This document shows, piece by piece, positions 25,331 to 33,853 of a stretch of DNA of 64,000 nucleotides. The notes below the pieces were generated by a model that saw only the letters and a program-made list of their open reading frames with translations, was not told where the DNA came from and searched no databases. Each line of letters starts with the position of its first letter. Within the stretch, counting starts at the first letter, position 1. The translations under genes were made by a program, and so were the position numbers. The stretch comes from Lacticaseibacillus suilingensis (GTDB lineage Bacteria > Bacillota > Bacilli > Lactobacillales > Lactobacillaceae), in NCBI RefSeq assembly GCF_016861845.1, contig NZ_BOLV01000005.1, positions 1 through 64,000 of the forward strand. Direction: 5' to 3'.

Positions 25331-26242
25331 ATGGCTGAACAGATTAAATTAACTAAGTCAGATCGTTTGAAGGTCTGCTGGCGGTCGACCTTCCTTCAGG
25401 GCTCTTGGAACTACGAACGGATGCAAAACGGCGGCTGGACTTACTCACTGATTCCAGCAATCAAGAAGTTGTATCCGGCCAAGAAGGACCGCGTTGCTGC
25501 TTTGAAGCGCCACATGGAATTCTTCAACACCCATCCATACCTGGCTTCACCGGTTTTGGGTGTGGTCTTGGCGCTGGAAGAAGAACGCGCGAATGGGGCC
25601 CCAATTGACGATGTCGCCATTCAAGGGGTTAAGGTCGGCATGATGGGTCCGCTGGCTGGGGTCGGCGATCCAGTGTTCTGGTTTACCGCGCGGCCAATTC
25701 TAGGCGGCTTGGCCGCTTCCTTGGCCTTGTCCGGGAACATCATGGGCCCAATCATTTTCTTCGTGGTTTGGAACCTGATGCGGATTGCCTTCATGTGGTA
25801 CACCCAGGAATTCGGCTACAAGGCCGGTTCCCGGATTGCCGATGATATGTCCGGTACCTTGCTGCAAGACGTGACCAAGGGCGCTTCGATTCTCGGGATG
25901 TTCATCCTGGGCGCCTTGGTTAACCGGTGGGTCAGTGTGAAGTTCACGCCGATTGTGTCCAAGATTTCCCAGCAAAAAGGGGCCTACATCGACTGGAGTT
26001 CACTTGATTCCGGTTCGAAAGGGATCAAGGAAGCTTTGACGCAGCAAGCAAACGGTTTGTCCTTGGACAAGATTAAAGTCACGACGCTGCAAAACAACTT
26101 GGATCAACTGATTCCAGGTTTGGCGGCACTGCTGCTCACCTTGCTGTGCATGTGGCTGCTGAAGAAGAAGATTTCACCAATCGTCATCATCCTGGGTCTG
26201 TTCGTGGTCGGGATTCTCTTCCACGTTGCCGGCTGGATGTAA
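25331..26242 (+). CDS. manZ: Mannose-family PTS EIID
   Basis: A 303-residue EIID subunit. The segment RSTFLQGSWNYERMQNGGW and the motif GPLAGVGDP are diagnostic for the family, and the C-terminus is a single membrane span. The ATG at 25331 follows GAAGGAGGGG; an in-frame upstream TTG overlapping manY is not used. The operon ends at the hairpin after this gene. Confidence 0.95.
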   Translation: MAEQIKLTKSDRLKVCWRSTFLQGSWNYERMQNGGWTYSLIPAIKKLYPAKKDRVAALKRHMEFFNTHPYLASPVLGVVLALEEERANGAPIDDVAIQGVKVGMMGPLAGVGDPVFWFTARPILGGLAASLALSGNIMGPIIFFVVWNLMRIAFMWYTQEFGYKAGSRIADDMSGTLLQDVTKGASILGMFILGALVNRWVSVKFTPIVSKISQQKGAYIDWSSLDSGSKGIKEALTQQANGLSLDKIKVTTLQNNLDQLIPGLAALLLTLLCMWLLKKKISPIVIILGLFVVGILFHVAGWM

Positions 26243-26255
26243 TAGTGTTCCGCAG

Positions 26256-26290
26256 AACCTCGGAGCAGCCGCTTCGAGGTTTTCTTTTTT
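26256..26290 (+). terminator. Terminator after manZ
   Basis: AACCTCG pairs with CGAGGTT across a 12-base loop and is followed by TTCTTTTTT. Partial read-through may feed the DUF956 gene, which starts 49 bp later. Confidence 0.8.
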
Positions 26291-26338
26291 GTCATTAATA
26301 TGCGTATAATCGTTGCAAAAGCCAAGAGAGGATTAACC

Positions 26339-26734
26339 ATGCAAGAAGTCATTCAATCCATCAACACGAAAGTCGATTTGACCGTCGATGCCACGTCCTA
26401 TCTAGGCATCGCCGATTACGGCAAAATCATGGTCGGCGACAAAGGCTTCGAGTGGTTCTCCAATCGCAACCGGCGCAAGTTCATCCAGATCCCCTGGGGT
26501 GAAGTCACCATCGTGGAAGCGACGATTATGTTCAAAGGTAAATACATTCCGCGCTTCACGATTCACACGAAGCATAGCGGGAACTTTGCCTTTGCCAGCA
26601 AGGATCCCAAGCGCACCTTGCGTGCCATTCGGGTCTACATTCCCGCTGAACATATCGTGAAGACGCAGACGTTCTTGCAACTCGTCCGGGGCTACATCAG
26701 CAACATTCGCGCCAAGCGCGCAGCGAAGAAATAA
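26339..26734 (+). CDS. DUF956 protein, ManO-type PTS accessory
   Basis: A 131-residue protein with the DUF956 pattern (TSYLGIADYGKIMVGDKGFEW, then IPWGEVTIVEA and KGKYIPRF). DUF956 genes follow manXYZ in many streptococci and lactobacilli and are called manO there; a role in regulating or assembling the mannose PTS is suspected but not settled. The ATG at 26339 has AGAGAGG upstream. The gene is separated from manZ by a terminator, so it may be expressed at a lower level. Confidence 0.85.
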   Translation: MQEVIQSINTKVDLTVDATSYLGIADYGKIMVGDKGFEWFSNRNRRKFIQIPWGEVTIVEATIMFKGKYIPRFTIHTKHSGNFAFASKDPKRTLRAIRVYIPAEHIVKTQTFLQLVRGYISNIRAKRAAKK

Positions 26735-26744
26735 CATTATTGAG

Positions 26745-26971
26745 AGGGGCTGTGACATTTGTCACAGCCCCTTAGATTCACTGCGAATGTTTCCAGAGTT
26801 ACGTGCCAAAAGGCCGGAGCCGAGCATGTAGCTACGCCAACCACCGAGTCCAAAATTCGGACTTGGTGGTTGGCTTGATCAGCCTGTAGCGCGAAGCGCG
26901 TACAGGCTGACATGCGTTAGAAAGGCTACCTGTCGGCTCCAAAACCGCCTTTTGTCACGGCGCCTTTTGCT
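26745..26971. repeat. Nested cloverleaf repeat element, copy E6
   Basis: It starts with a perfect 13-bp terminator-like hairpin (AGGGGCTGTGACA / TGTCACAGCCCCT, 26745-26772) after the DUF956 gene. The outer stem GTGCCAAAAGGCCGGAGCC pairs with GGCTCC...GCCTTTTGTCAC. The long arm (GTAGCTACGCCAACCACC with GGTGGTTGG...GGCTAC) differs from copy E1 by paired changes. The X module is inserted in the far side of this arm (26874-26920), not before it as in E1. Confidence 0.85.
26874..26920 (+). repeat. 47-bp hairpin module X, copy 3
   Basis: Stem CAGCCTGTAGCGC / GCGC-TACAGGCTG with a GAA loop, ending GACATGCGTTAG. Position within the host element differs from copies 1 and 2. Confidence 0.85.
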
Positions 26972-27055
26972 TTGATGAGGTGACATTTTTGTTATCTTAG
27001 GCCGTGTCTGCCGCGTGCTATCCTTATAAGAGGAGTTTAACTGCAGGAGGCAGCC

Positions 27056-27745
27056 ATGACAGCAACGATTTTACTAGTAGAAGACGAAGCCGGGTTGATT
27101 TCATACCTGGATCGAGAATTAAATTTTGAAGGCTACAAGGTCCTGACGGCGCAGGATGGGGAAGCGGCCTTTGCCACTTTTCAGGCGCAAGGGGACCAGA
27201 TTGATATGATTTTGCTGGATTGGATGATTCCCAAGCTTGACGGTCTGGAAGTGATGCGCCGCATTCGCAAAACCTCAGCCGTGCCCATCATGATGATGAC
27301 GGCGCGCGATTATGTCGGCGATAAAGTTGCGGGCCTCGATAATGGTGCGGATGATTACATCACCAAACCCTTCGAAATTGAGGAGCTGCTGGCCCGAATT
27401 CGGGTGCTGATTCGCCGCAATCACCAGGTGCAAACGAATTTCCATGTGGCGGATCTGACACTGGATACCAAAGCCCGCCAGGTGCGGCGCGGCGGCCAGC
27501 TGACCCAATTGACCCAGCGAGAGTTCGACTTGCTCTTGGTGTTCATGCAACACGGCGGCGAGCCACTGACCCGCGACCAATTGCTGGATGCTGTCTGGGG
27601 CACCAGCTTTGATGGCCAGGCTAACATTGTTGATGTGTACGTCCGGTACCTGCGGCAAAAGCTCGACCAACCTGGCACGCCCACCCTGCTGAAAACGGTG
27701 CGTGGCATTGGCTACATGCTAGCTGAGGGGCCAACTGATGAGTAA
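27056..27745 (+). CDS. OmpR-family response regulator upstream of the dlt genes
   Basis: A 229-residue regulator: receiver domain with Asp55 in MILLDWMIPK, Thr in MMMTARD and Lys in ITKPFE, then a winged-helix DNA-binding domain (about 130-225) with LTQREFDLL. ATG follows GCAGGAGG. It overlaps the kinase gene by 8 bp. In Lacticaseibacillus and relatives a pair in this position is known to sit ahead of dltXABCD and to respond to cationic peptides; control of dlt here is inferred from adjacency. Confidence 0.92.
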   Translation: MTATILLVEDEAGLISYLDRELNFEGYKVLTAQDGEAAFATFQAQGDQIDMILLDWMIPKLDGLEVMRRIRKTSAVPIMMMTARDYVGDKVAGLDNGADDYITKPFEIEELLARIRVLIRRNHQVQTNFHVADLTLDTKARQVRRGGQLTQLTQREFDLLLVFMQHGGEPLTRDQLLDAVWGTSFDGQANIVDVYVRYLRQKLDQPGTPTLLKTVRGIGYMLAEGPTDE

Positions 27746-29126
27746 GCGGGGCAATAGCAGTGCGGCCCGCATCACCCATGCCTACAATCGCTTGCTGGTG
27801 ATTTTGATGCTCCTGGTGAGCTTTTCAACCATCACGGTGGTGGGGATTCATTTAATCAAGAATAAGCATGATGACAGCGTGGAGCTGATGAAAACCCTGA
27901 AGGCCTCGTTCGACCAGGATGAACCAGACTGGCAGTACTGGCACGAAAATACCCCGGTCAACACGCACCACACCTTTGCCCGCATTCAGGTTAAGCAGGG
28001 CAAAAAAACGGTGCAGCGTTATTACACCCGCAACACGCGCCGGTTTTTGGATAATACTTGGTCCACTTGGCCACTGATTTCGAACGTCCAATATCAAGGC
28101 AACCAAGGCGTGTATTACCACACCCAGGCGGTGGAACAGGAAGGCCAGCTGGAAGTGGTGTATGATACCTGGCTGAGTCTCAATGGCATGATCGAAATCT
28201 TCAAAATGATTCTGCTGATGAGTACCGGCATCACCTTGCTTGGCCTATTGGTCGGTAGCTGGGCGACGCGGGTCTTGGCCCGGCGGCTTAACCAGCCGCT
28301 GGTAACCTTGACCAGTGCGGCGAAGGTGATTTCCAATGCCCCGAGTCCCGATGGGCAAGAGGCGCTGCCGGTGCCGCAAGGACCAGAGGAAGTGCGGGAG
28401 CTGACGGTGGAGTTCAACCGCTTGCTCCATTCGCTGAAGCAGCAGGTGGTGCGGGACAACCAATTTGTCTCAGATGCCAGTCATGAACTGCGCACGCCGC
28501 TGACGGCAATTCGCGGGCATGTGGCCTTGCTGCAGCGCCATGGCAAGGCCCATCCGGAACTGTTTGCCGACTCGCTGGCGGTAATCGATGACGAATCGCA
28601 GAAGATGCAGCAGCTGATTGAAAGCCTGCTAGCCCTGTCACGCATGGAAAACGCCCAAATGAGCGTGGCCGCGTATGATTTGGTGGCGCAGGTCAAGCGA
28701 GTGGTCAGTCGCTATCAGCAGCAAACGCCGCAGACCCTCAAAGTCATCGTGCCGGATCGGATGATGGTGCAGGCCAATGCCGAGGCGATCGAACATACTT
28801 TGCTGGCCTTGTTGTCCAATGCCCGCAAATATGCCCCAGCTAACAGTGTTGTCACGATTCAAATCACTAAGGGCGGCCAGCGCGCGCTGTTAAGTGTGGC
28901 GGATTTGGGGCCTGGGATTCCTGATGCGGAGAAGGCGAAGATTTTTGATCGCTTTTATCGGGTGGACGAATCCCGGTCTAAAGCGATTAAGGGCACCGGG
29001 TTGGGCCTCGCGATTGCCAAACAGCTGACCACACTCAGCGGCGGTGAGTTAAGCGTGGTCGATAATGTGCCCCAAGGCAGTCGCTTCATGGTGCATCTGC
29101 CGTTGGCGGTTTCTGAAAATCTCTAA
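27738..29126 (+). CDS. Sensor histidine kinase upstream of the dlt genes
   Basis: A 462-residue kinase with two membrane segments (about 18-38 and 154-176) bounding an extracytoplasmic domain of about 115 residues, a HAMP linker, phospho-acceptor His in SDASHELRTPLTA, and ATPase boxes NARKY, DLGPGIP and GTGLGLAI. The outer domain suggests direct sensing of an external signal. It partners the overlapping response regulator. A terminator-like hairpin separates it from dltX. Confidence 0.92.
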   Translation: MSKRGNSSAARITHAYNRLLVILMLLVSFSTITVVGIHLIKNKHDDSVELMKTLKASFDQDEPDWQYWHENTPVNTHHTFARIQVKQGKKTVQRYYTRNTRRFLDNTWSTWPLISNVQYQGNQGVYYHTQAVEQEGQLEVVYDTWLSLNGMIEIFKMILLMSTGITLLGLLVGSWATRVLARRLNQPLVTLTSAAKVISNAPSPDGQEALPVPQGPEEVRELTVEFNRLLHSLKQQVVRDNQFVSDASHELRTPLTAIRGHVALLQRHGKAHPELFADSLAVIDDESQKMQQLIESLLALSRMENAQMSVAAYDLVAQVKRVVSRYQQQTPQTLKVIVPDRMMVQANAEAIEHTLLALLSNARKYAPANSVVTIQITKGGQRALLSVADLGPGIPDAEKAKIFDRFYRVDESRSKAIKGTGLGLAIAKQLTTLSGGELSVVDNVPQGSRFMVHLPLAVSENL

Positions 29127-29155
29127 TCTTGGGTTTAGAAAGTACTCCTGAAGGC

Positions 29156-29193
29156 AAAAGCAATGACCACTACACTAAGGTCATTGCTTTTTT
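29156..29193 (+). terminator. Terminator or attenuator between kinase gene and dltX
   Basis: AAAGCAATGACC pairs with GGTCATTGCTTT and is followed by T residues, 22 bp before dltX. No separate dltX promoter was found beyond it, so transcription of dlt may depend on read-through. Confidence 0.8.
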
Positions 29194-29215
29194 AATGCAG
29201 AAAGAAGGATCCCAG

Positions 29216-29353
29216 ATGAAAGCTTTCTTCGCGAAACCGAGCGTGAGATTCGTCGCCAAAACGCTGTTCTACACCGTGATCATTCTGATTTTGGTCTACT
29301 TATACAGCTATCGCGGCGTCGCTGGTGGCCACTTTATTTACAACGAATTCTAG
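29216..29353 (+). CDS. dltX: DltX, small D-alanylation membrane protein
   Basis: A 45-residue protein with one membrane segment (about 15-33) and the conserved C-terminal FIYNEF tail. DltX passes D-alanine from DltC/DltB toward DltD outside the membrane, through a C-terminal motif essential for teichoic acid D-alanylation. The ATG at 29216 follows GAAGGAT. It is ten bases ahead of dltA. Confidence 0.92.
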   Translation: MKAFFAKPSVRFVAKTLFYTVIILILVYLYSYRGVAGGHFIYNEF

Positions 29354-29362
29354 GAGGCACTC

Positions 29363-30865
29363 ATGAAAACAATCGTGCAACAAATCGATGATATTGCGCT
29401 GGCACATCCCGACTGGCTGGCCCTGACCGTGCTGGGCGATCATTATACCTACGGCGAGTTGAAGGCCGCCTCTGATGGCATTGCGGCAGCGCTGCTGGCT
29501 AGCAGCTTACCCGCCGGCCCGGTGCTGGTCTACTGCGACCAAAGCTTTGCCACCATCGCGGCATTTTTAGGCGTCGTCAAAGCCGGACGGGCCTACATTC
29601 CGGTGGATACCCATTCGCCGCAAGACCGGCTGCTGATGATTGAAGCTATCGCTGAACCGGCCGTGGTGCTGGCCACGCAGCCCGTGCCAGTGGCGCTGAA
29701 GACCCCAGTGAAAACGCCGGGTCAAGTGGCGGAAATGATGACCGTACCGCTGACAACGGCTCTGCCGACGCCAGCGGCTGATGATAATTTCTATATCATC
29801 TTCACTTCCGGCACCACCGGCCAGCCCAAGGGTGTGCAGATTTCCCATGGCAACCTCACCAGCTTTGTGGCCTGGATGGCCAGCTTCAACTTGCCGCGCC
29901 AGCCGCGGATGTTGGCGCAAGCACCATTTTCCTTTGACCTGTCCGTGATGTCCTTATACCCGACCTTAACCGCAGGGGGTTGCTTGCAGATCTTGCCGCG
30001 TGAAGCGACCGAGAATTTGAAGCAGCTGTTTGAAACCTTGCCGCAGCTGCCGGTGGATGTGTGGGTGTCCACGCCGAGTTTCATCGATATCTGCCTGCTG
30101 GATCAGACCTTTGATGCCAGTCATTACCCGGCTTTGAAGCAGCTGTTCTTCTGCGGCGAGGAACTGACTCATGCCACCGCGGCCAAATTGCGGCAACGGT
30201 TCCCGAAGGCCCAGGTGTTTAACACCTATGGCCCAACTGAAGCCACAGTGGCGGTGACGGCGATTGAAATCACGGATCAAGTGTTGGCCGATCATGATCG
30301 GCTACCGATTGGCTATGCCAAACCAGATACCACCATTACCTTGGTGCCAGGCTCAGAGCGTGAAGCCGAAAACCATCAAAGCGGCGAGCTGGAGCTGATT
30401 GGGCCGAGCGTGTCCAAGGGCTACCTCAACCGCCCAGAAAAAACCGCTGCGGCCTTTACCTCCGGCGCTGTGCGCGGCTATAAAACCGGCGACCTCGGCT
30501 ATATCACCGAGGACGGCTTGATTTTTTATCAAGGCCGGACCGATTTTCAAATCAAGCTCAACGGCTACCGCATTGAGCTGGAAGAAGTGGACCACTACCT
30601 CAACCAGGCGCCAATGATTCACCAAGCTGTGGCGGTGCCGAAATACAACGCCGAGCATAAGGTGGCACAACTGCTGGCTTATGTGGTGCCGGAAGCGCCA
30701 GCCGAATCCGGGTTGGCCTTGACCAAAGCCATTCGCGTGTACTTGCAAGGCGTGATGATGCCTTACATGGTGCCGCAACGCTTCATTTACCGCGATGAGC
30801 TGCCGCTAACCCAAAATGGCAAGGTGGCGGTCAAAGCGCTGATTGCTGAGGTCAATGGCCAATGA
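29363..30865 (+). CDS. dltA: D-alanine--D-alanyl carrier protein ligase
   Basis: A 500-residue adenylate-forming enzyme that activates D-alanine with ATP and loads it onto the phosphopantetheine of DltC. Core motifs are FTSGTTGQPKG near 150, NTYGPTEATV near 293, KTGDLG near 376 and the hinge/lysine NGKVAVKAL near the end. ATG follows TAGGAGG, and the stop overlaps the dltB start as ATGA. Confidence 0.97.
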   Translation: MKTIVQQIDDIALAHPDWLALTVLGDHYTYGELKAASDGIAAALLASSLPAGPVLVYCDQSFATIAAFLGVVKAGRAYIPVDTHSPQDRLLMIEAIAEPAVVLATQPVPVALKTPVKTPGQVAEMMTVPLTTALPTPAADDNFYIIFTSGTTGQPKGVQISHGNLTSFVAWMASFNLPRQPRMLAQAPFSFDLSVMSLYPTLTAGGCLQILPREATENLKQLFETLPQLPVDVWVSTPSFIDICLLDQTFDASHYPALKQLFFCGEELTHATAAKLRQRFPKAQVFNTYGPTEATVAVTAIEITDQVLADHDRLPIGYAKPDTTITLVPGSEREAENHQSGELELIGPSVSKGYLNRPEKTAAAFTSGAVRGYKTGDLGYITEDGLIFYQGRTDFQIKLNGYRIELEEVDHYLNQAPMIHQAVAVPKYNAEHKVAQLLAYVVPEAPAESGLALTKAIRVYLQGVMMPYMVPQRFIYRDELPLTQNGKVAVKALIAEVNGQ

Positions 30866-32064
30866 TCAATTTACAACCTTATGCCGACCCCAAATACTTT
30901 GTCCTCTTGCTGGTGGCATTGTTGCCACTGATGATTGGCCTGTATTACGGGCACCGGCTGCGCGTTTATGAAACCATCGTCTCGGCGGCATTCATCACGC
31001 TGATGTTCACCGGCGCGAAGTGGCAGCAGGGCGTGGCCCTGATCGCTTACGTGGTGTATCAGCTGCTGCTGGTCACCGGCTACGCGCGGTATCGCCAAAC
31101 CAAAAACACGACCCCGGTGTTTGTTTCCGTGGTGGCCTTGAGCATTTTGCCGTTGGTCATTGTCAAAGTGACGCCGGCGCTTGGTCCCAACCAATCGCTG
31201 CTGGGGTTCCTGGGGATTTCCTATCTGACCTTTAAAGCCGTGCAAGTGCTGATGGAACTGCGCGACGGCACCATCAAACAGCTGTCGCTGGGGATGTTCC
31301 TGCGCTTTATGCTGTTCATGCCGGTCATCTCCTCTGGCCCCATCGACCGTTACCGGCGCTTCGCCAAGGATTATGAGCAGGTGCCGACCCAAAGCGACTA
31401 TGTGGGCATGCTGGAACGCGCCGTGTGGTACCTGTTTCTCGGCTTCTTCTACAAGTTCATTCTCGGCTATGTCTTTGGCACCTTATGGCTCCCGCGCCTT
31501 GCGCAAGCCGCCTTGGTGCACCGCGGCTGGCTCGGCCTCAGCCCGGCCTTAGGCTTATACATGTACGATTACGCCATGTATCTGTTCTTCGACTTCGCCG
31601 GCTACAGCTTGTTCGCCGTCGCGTTGTCTTTAGTGATGGGCATCAACACCCCGATGAACTTTAACCGGCCGTTTCAGGCGCACAACATCAAGGACTTCTG
31701 GAACCGCTGGCACATGACGCTGTCATTTTGGTTCCGCGATTTCATCTTCATGCGCGTCACCTTTTTCATCATGAAACATAAACTGATCAAAAACCGCATT
31801 CGCATCTCGCAAGTCGCGTACTTGATCAACTTCTTGGTAATGGGCTTTTGGCACGGCGTCACCTGGTATTACATCGTCTACGGCCTCTTCCACGCCGGGG
31901 CCATCATCATCAACGACTACTGGCTCCGCTTCAAAAAGAAGCATCGCAAACAACTACCCCACAACCGCTGGACCGAAGCTTTGGCCATCTTCATCACCTT
32001 TAACGTCGTCTGCTTCAGCTTCCTCATCTTCTCAGGGTTCTTAGACACCCTGTGGTTTAAATAA
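30862..32064 (+). CDS. dltB: DltB, MBOAT D-alanyl transfer protein
   Basis: A 400-residue membrane-bound O-acyltransferase with many hydrophobic segments. His331 in GFWHGVTWYY is the invariant MBOAT histidine and His284 lies in the NRWHMTLSFW loop. It moves D-alanine across the membrane for teichoic acid modification. Translationally coupled to dltA. Unlike most dlt operons, a 304-bp gap holding a nested repeat separates it from dltC. Confidence 0.97.
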   Translation: MINLQPYADPKYFVLLLVALLPLMIGLYYGHRLRVYETIVSAAFITLMFTGAKWQQGVALIAYVVYQLLLVTGYARYRQTKNTTPVFVSVVALSILPLVIVKVTPALGPNQSLLGFLGISYLTFKAVQVLMELRDGTIKQLSLGMFLRFMLFMPVISSGPIDRYRRFAKDYEQVPTQSDYVGMLERAVWYLFLGFFYKFILGYVFGTLWLPRLAQAALVHRGWLGLSPALGLYMYDYAMYLFFDFAGYSLFAVALSLVMGINTPMNFNRPFQAHNIKDFWNRWHMTLSFWFRDFIFMRVTFFIMKHKLIKNRIRISQVAYLINFLVMGFWHGVTWYYIVYGLFHAGAIIINDYWLRFKKKHRKQLPHNRWTEALAIFITFNVVCFSFLIFSGFLDTLWFK

Positions 32065-32122
32065 ACTCATTCGCACAGACTCGAGAAATGTCAAAAGCGT
32101 TTGTTAACGAGCGAGTGGAGTG

Positions 32123-32331
32123 AGGTTGGGTCAAGCGGCGGGGCGGCGGTTCGCAGTGAAACGAATGGCGACCGCAAGACTGCGCCCTTTGCAGGCTTGC
32201 CAGAGCCATTCGCGGCAAAGTTGAAGCCAGCAATGAGCGAAGCGAAGCTGGCTTCAACTTTAGGTCCGAGACCGCTTTTCGGCTCGGGCCGGCCGCACAG
32301 CGAGGCGCCACCCCAGAGCGACATCCAACCG
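32123..32331. repeat. Nested hairpin element inside the dlt operon (copy E7)
   Basis: GGTTGGGTCAAG at one end pairs loosely with ATCCAACC at the other. Inner arms are AAAGTTGAAGCCAGC with GCTGGCTTCAACTTT, CGAGACCGCTTTTCGGCTCG and GCGAATGG-type pairing. The sequence from 32170 to 32295 is the reverse complement of part of 6985-7115, so the two are one family. It may lower dltC and dltD levels relative to dltA and dltB. Confidence 0.8.
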
Positions 32332-32368
32332 CGGCCCAAACCCAATCACAATCAAAGGAGAAAACAAC

Positions 32369-32602
32369 ATGGATACAAAAGAAACTGTTTTGGCAATTCT
32401 GAACGACTTAACCGGCGAGGACTTTTCCGCCAACTTGGACGAAAACCTCTTCGACAGCGGCCTGCTTGACTCAATGGACACCGTGCAACTCCTGCTGGAA
32501 TTGCAATCCCAGCTCGGCGTGGACGTGCCTGTCTCTGAATTCGACCGCAGCCAGTGGGACACCCCAGCTAAAATCATTGCCAAAGCGAGCGCAACGGTAT
32601 GA
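32369..32602 (+). CDS. dltC: D-alanyl carrier protein
   Basis: A 77-residue acyl-carrier-type protein. Ser35 in [12 protein letters not shown] is the phosphopantetheine attachment site. It carries D-alanine from DltA to DltB. ATG follows AAAGGAG, and its stop overlaps the dltD start (ATGA), so the two are coupled. Confidence 0.97.
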   Translation: MDTKETVLAILNDLTGEDFSANLDENLFDSGLLDSMDTVQLLLELQSQLGVDVPVSEFDRSQWDTPAKIIAKASATV

Positions 32603-33849
32603 AAAAACGACTCTGGCAAATTTTCGGGCCGGTAGTGCTAGCGGCTTTGATTGTGCTGGGGTTGCTGCTGGCGCCGCTACCAAACCAGAAATTAAGCGTT
32701 CAGCGGCTGCACGCCGACGCCGTCTCACTGTCCCCAACCGTTCTCGGCGGCCAGCGCATCAAACACCAAGCCTTGGCCAAAAACTATGTGCCCTTTTACG
32801 GTTCTTCAGAGCTGGCGCGGATGGACCCGTTTCATCCTTCGGTTTTAGCGGCTAAGTATCACCGGTCTTATCAACCGCTGCTGCTGGGTGATCCTGGGAC
32901 CCAGTCACTGGTGCATTTTGTCGATGAGCAAACCATGATGCCGCAGCTCCATGGTAAACGGGCGGTGTTCATTGTCTCGATGCAGTGGTTCACCAAGCAA
33001 GGCCAGATTCCGGCGGCCTTTGATCAGTATTACTCCCCGTTGCAGCTTGCCACTTGGCTCCTTAAGGCCGGCCGCGGCGAAGCGGATCGCTATGCCGCGC
33101 GCCGCCTGCTCGCCATGGGGGCCCCAGCCAAAAGTATCGTGATGCGCGATGCCTTGTATCGCATTGCTGCTGGTCAGCGCCTGACCAAGCCGCAACGCGT
33201 GGGACTGCAAGCCGAACTGCAAGCGTTGAAGAATGAGGACAACCTCTTCAGCACCTTGTCGATTTCACCGCGCTGGCACGAGATTGAACGCGGTATGCGG
33301 CAATTGCCAGCCACTGACGATCCCGCTGCCCTCAGCACGTTGGCCACGCAAATCGGTAAGGCACGCACCACTTCAAACAACTTGGGCATCGACAATGACT
33401 TTTTCAACAAGCGGCTCAAGGGCAAACGGCTCAAACAGCTGGCTGGCAGTCAGCGCGGCTTCGACTATCGCGTCAGCCCAGAGTACGGCGACTTTCAGCT
33501 ACTGCTCCAGCAGTTTGCCAAGGCCAATATGAACGTGCAATTCATTATTCCGCCGATCAACCAAAAATGGGCCCGTTACACCGGGCTCTCGATGCCGGAA
33601 TACGAAGAAGCAGTGGGTAAGCTCAAATATCAGCTCGCCGAACAAGGCTTCGATAAAGTCCTGGATCTGAGTCGCAAAGGGAGCTTGCCGTATTTCATGC
33701 AAGACACCATTCATTTGGGCTGGCAAGGCTGGTTGGCCGTTGATCACGTGGTCAAACCGTTTTTGACGACGCCGCAACTGGCCCCGCACTACCAGCTGAA
33801 TGACTATTTCTACACCAAATCCTGGGCGCAGACGAAGACAGTGGGGTGA
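32599..33849 (+). CDS. dltD: DltD, D-alanyl transfer protein
   Basis: A 416-residue protein with one N-terminal membrane anchor (about 7-27) and an extracellular SGNH-like domain. [16 protein letters not shown] near residue 73 carries the catalytic Ser, and [10 protein letters not shown] near 373 the Asp/His pair. It completes transfer of D-alanine to lipoteichoic acid outside the cell. Only four bases separate it from the following serine hydrolase gene. Confidence 0.96.
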   Translation: MKKRLWQIFGPVVLAALIVLGLLLAPLPNQKLSVQRLHADAVSLSPTVLGGQRIKHQALAKNYVPFYGSSELARMDPFHPSVLAAKYHRSYQPLLLGDPGTQSLVHFVDEQTMMPQLHGKRAVFIVSMQWFTKQGQIPAAFDQYYSPLQLATWLLKAGRGEADRYAARRLLAMGAPAKSIVMRDALYRIAAGQRLTKPQRVGLQAELQALKNEDNLFSTLSISPRWHEIERGMRQLPATDDPAALSTLATQIGKARTTSNNLGIDNDFFNKRLKGKRLKQLAGSQRGFDYRVSPEYGDFQLLLQQFAKANMNVQFIIPPINQKWARYTGLSMPEYEEAVGKLKYQLAEQGFDKVLDLSRKGSLPYFMQDTIHLGWQGWLAVDHVVKPFLTTPQLAPHYQLNDYFYTKSWAQTKTVG

Positions 33850-33853
33850 GCAC

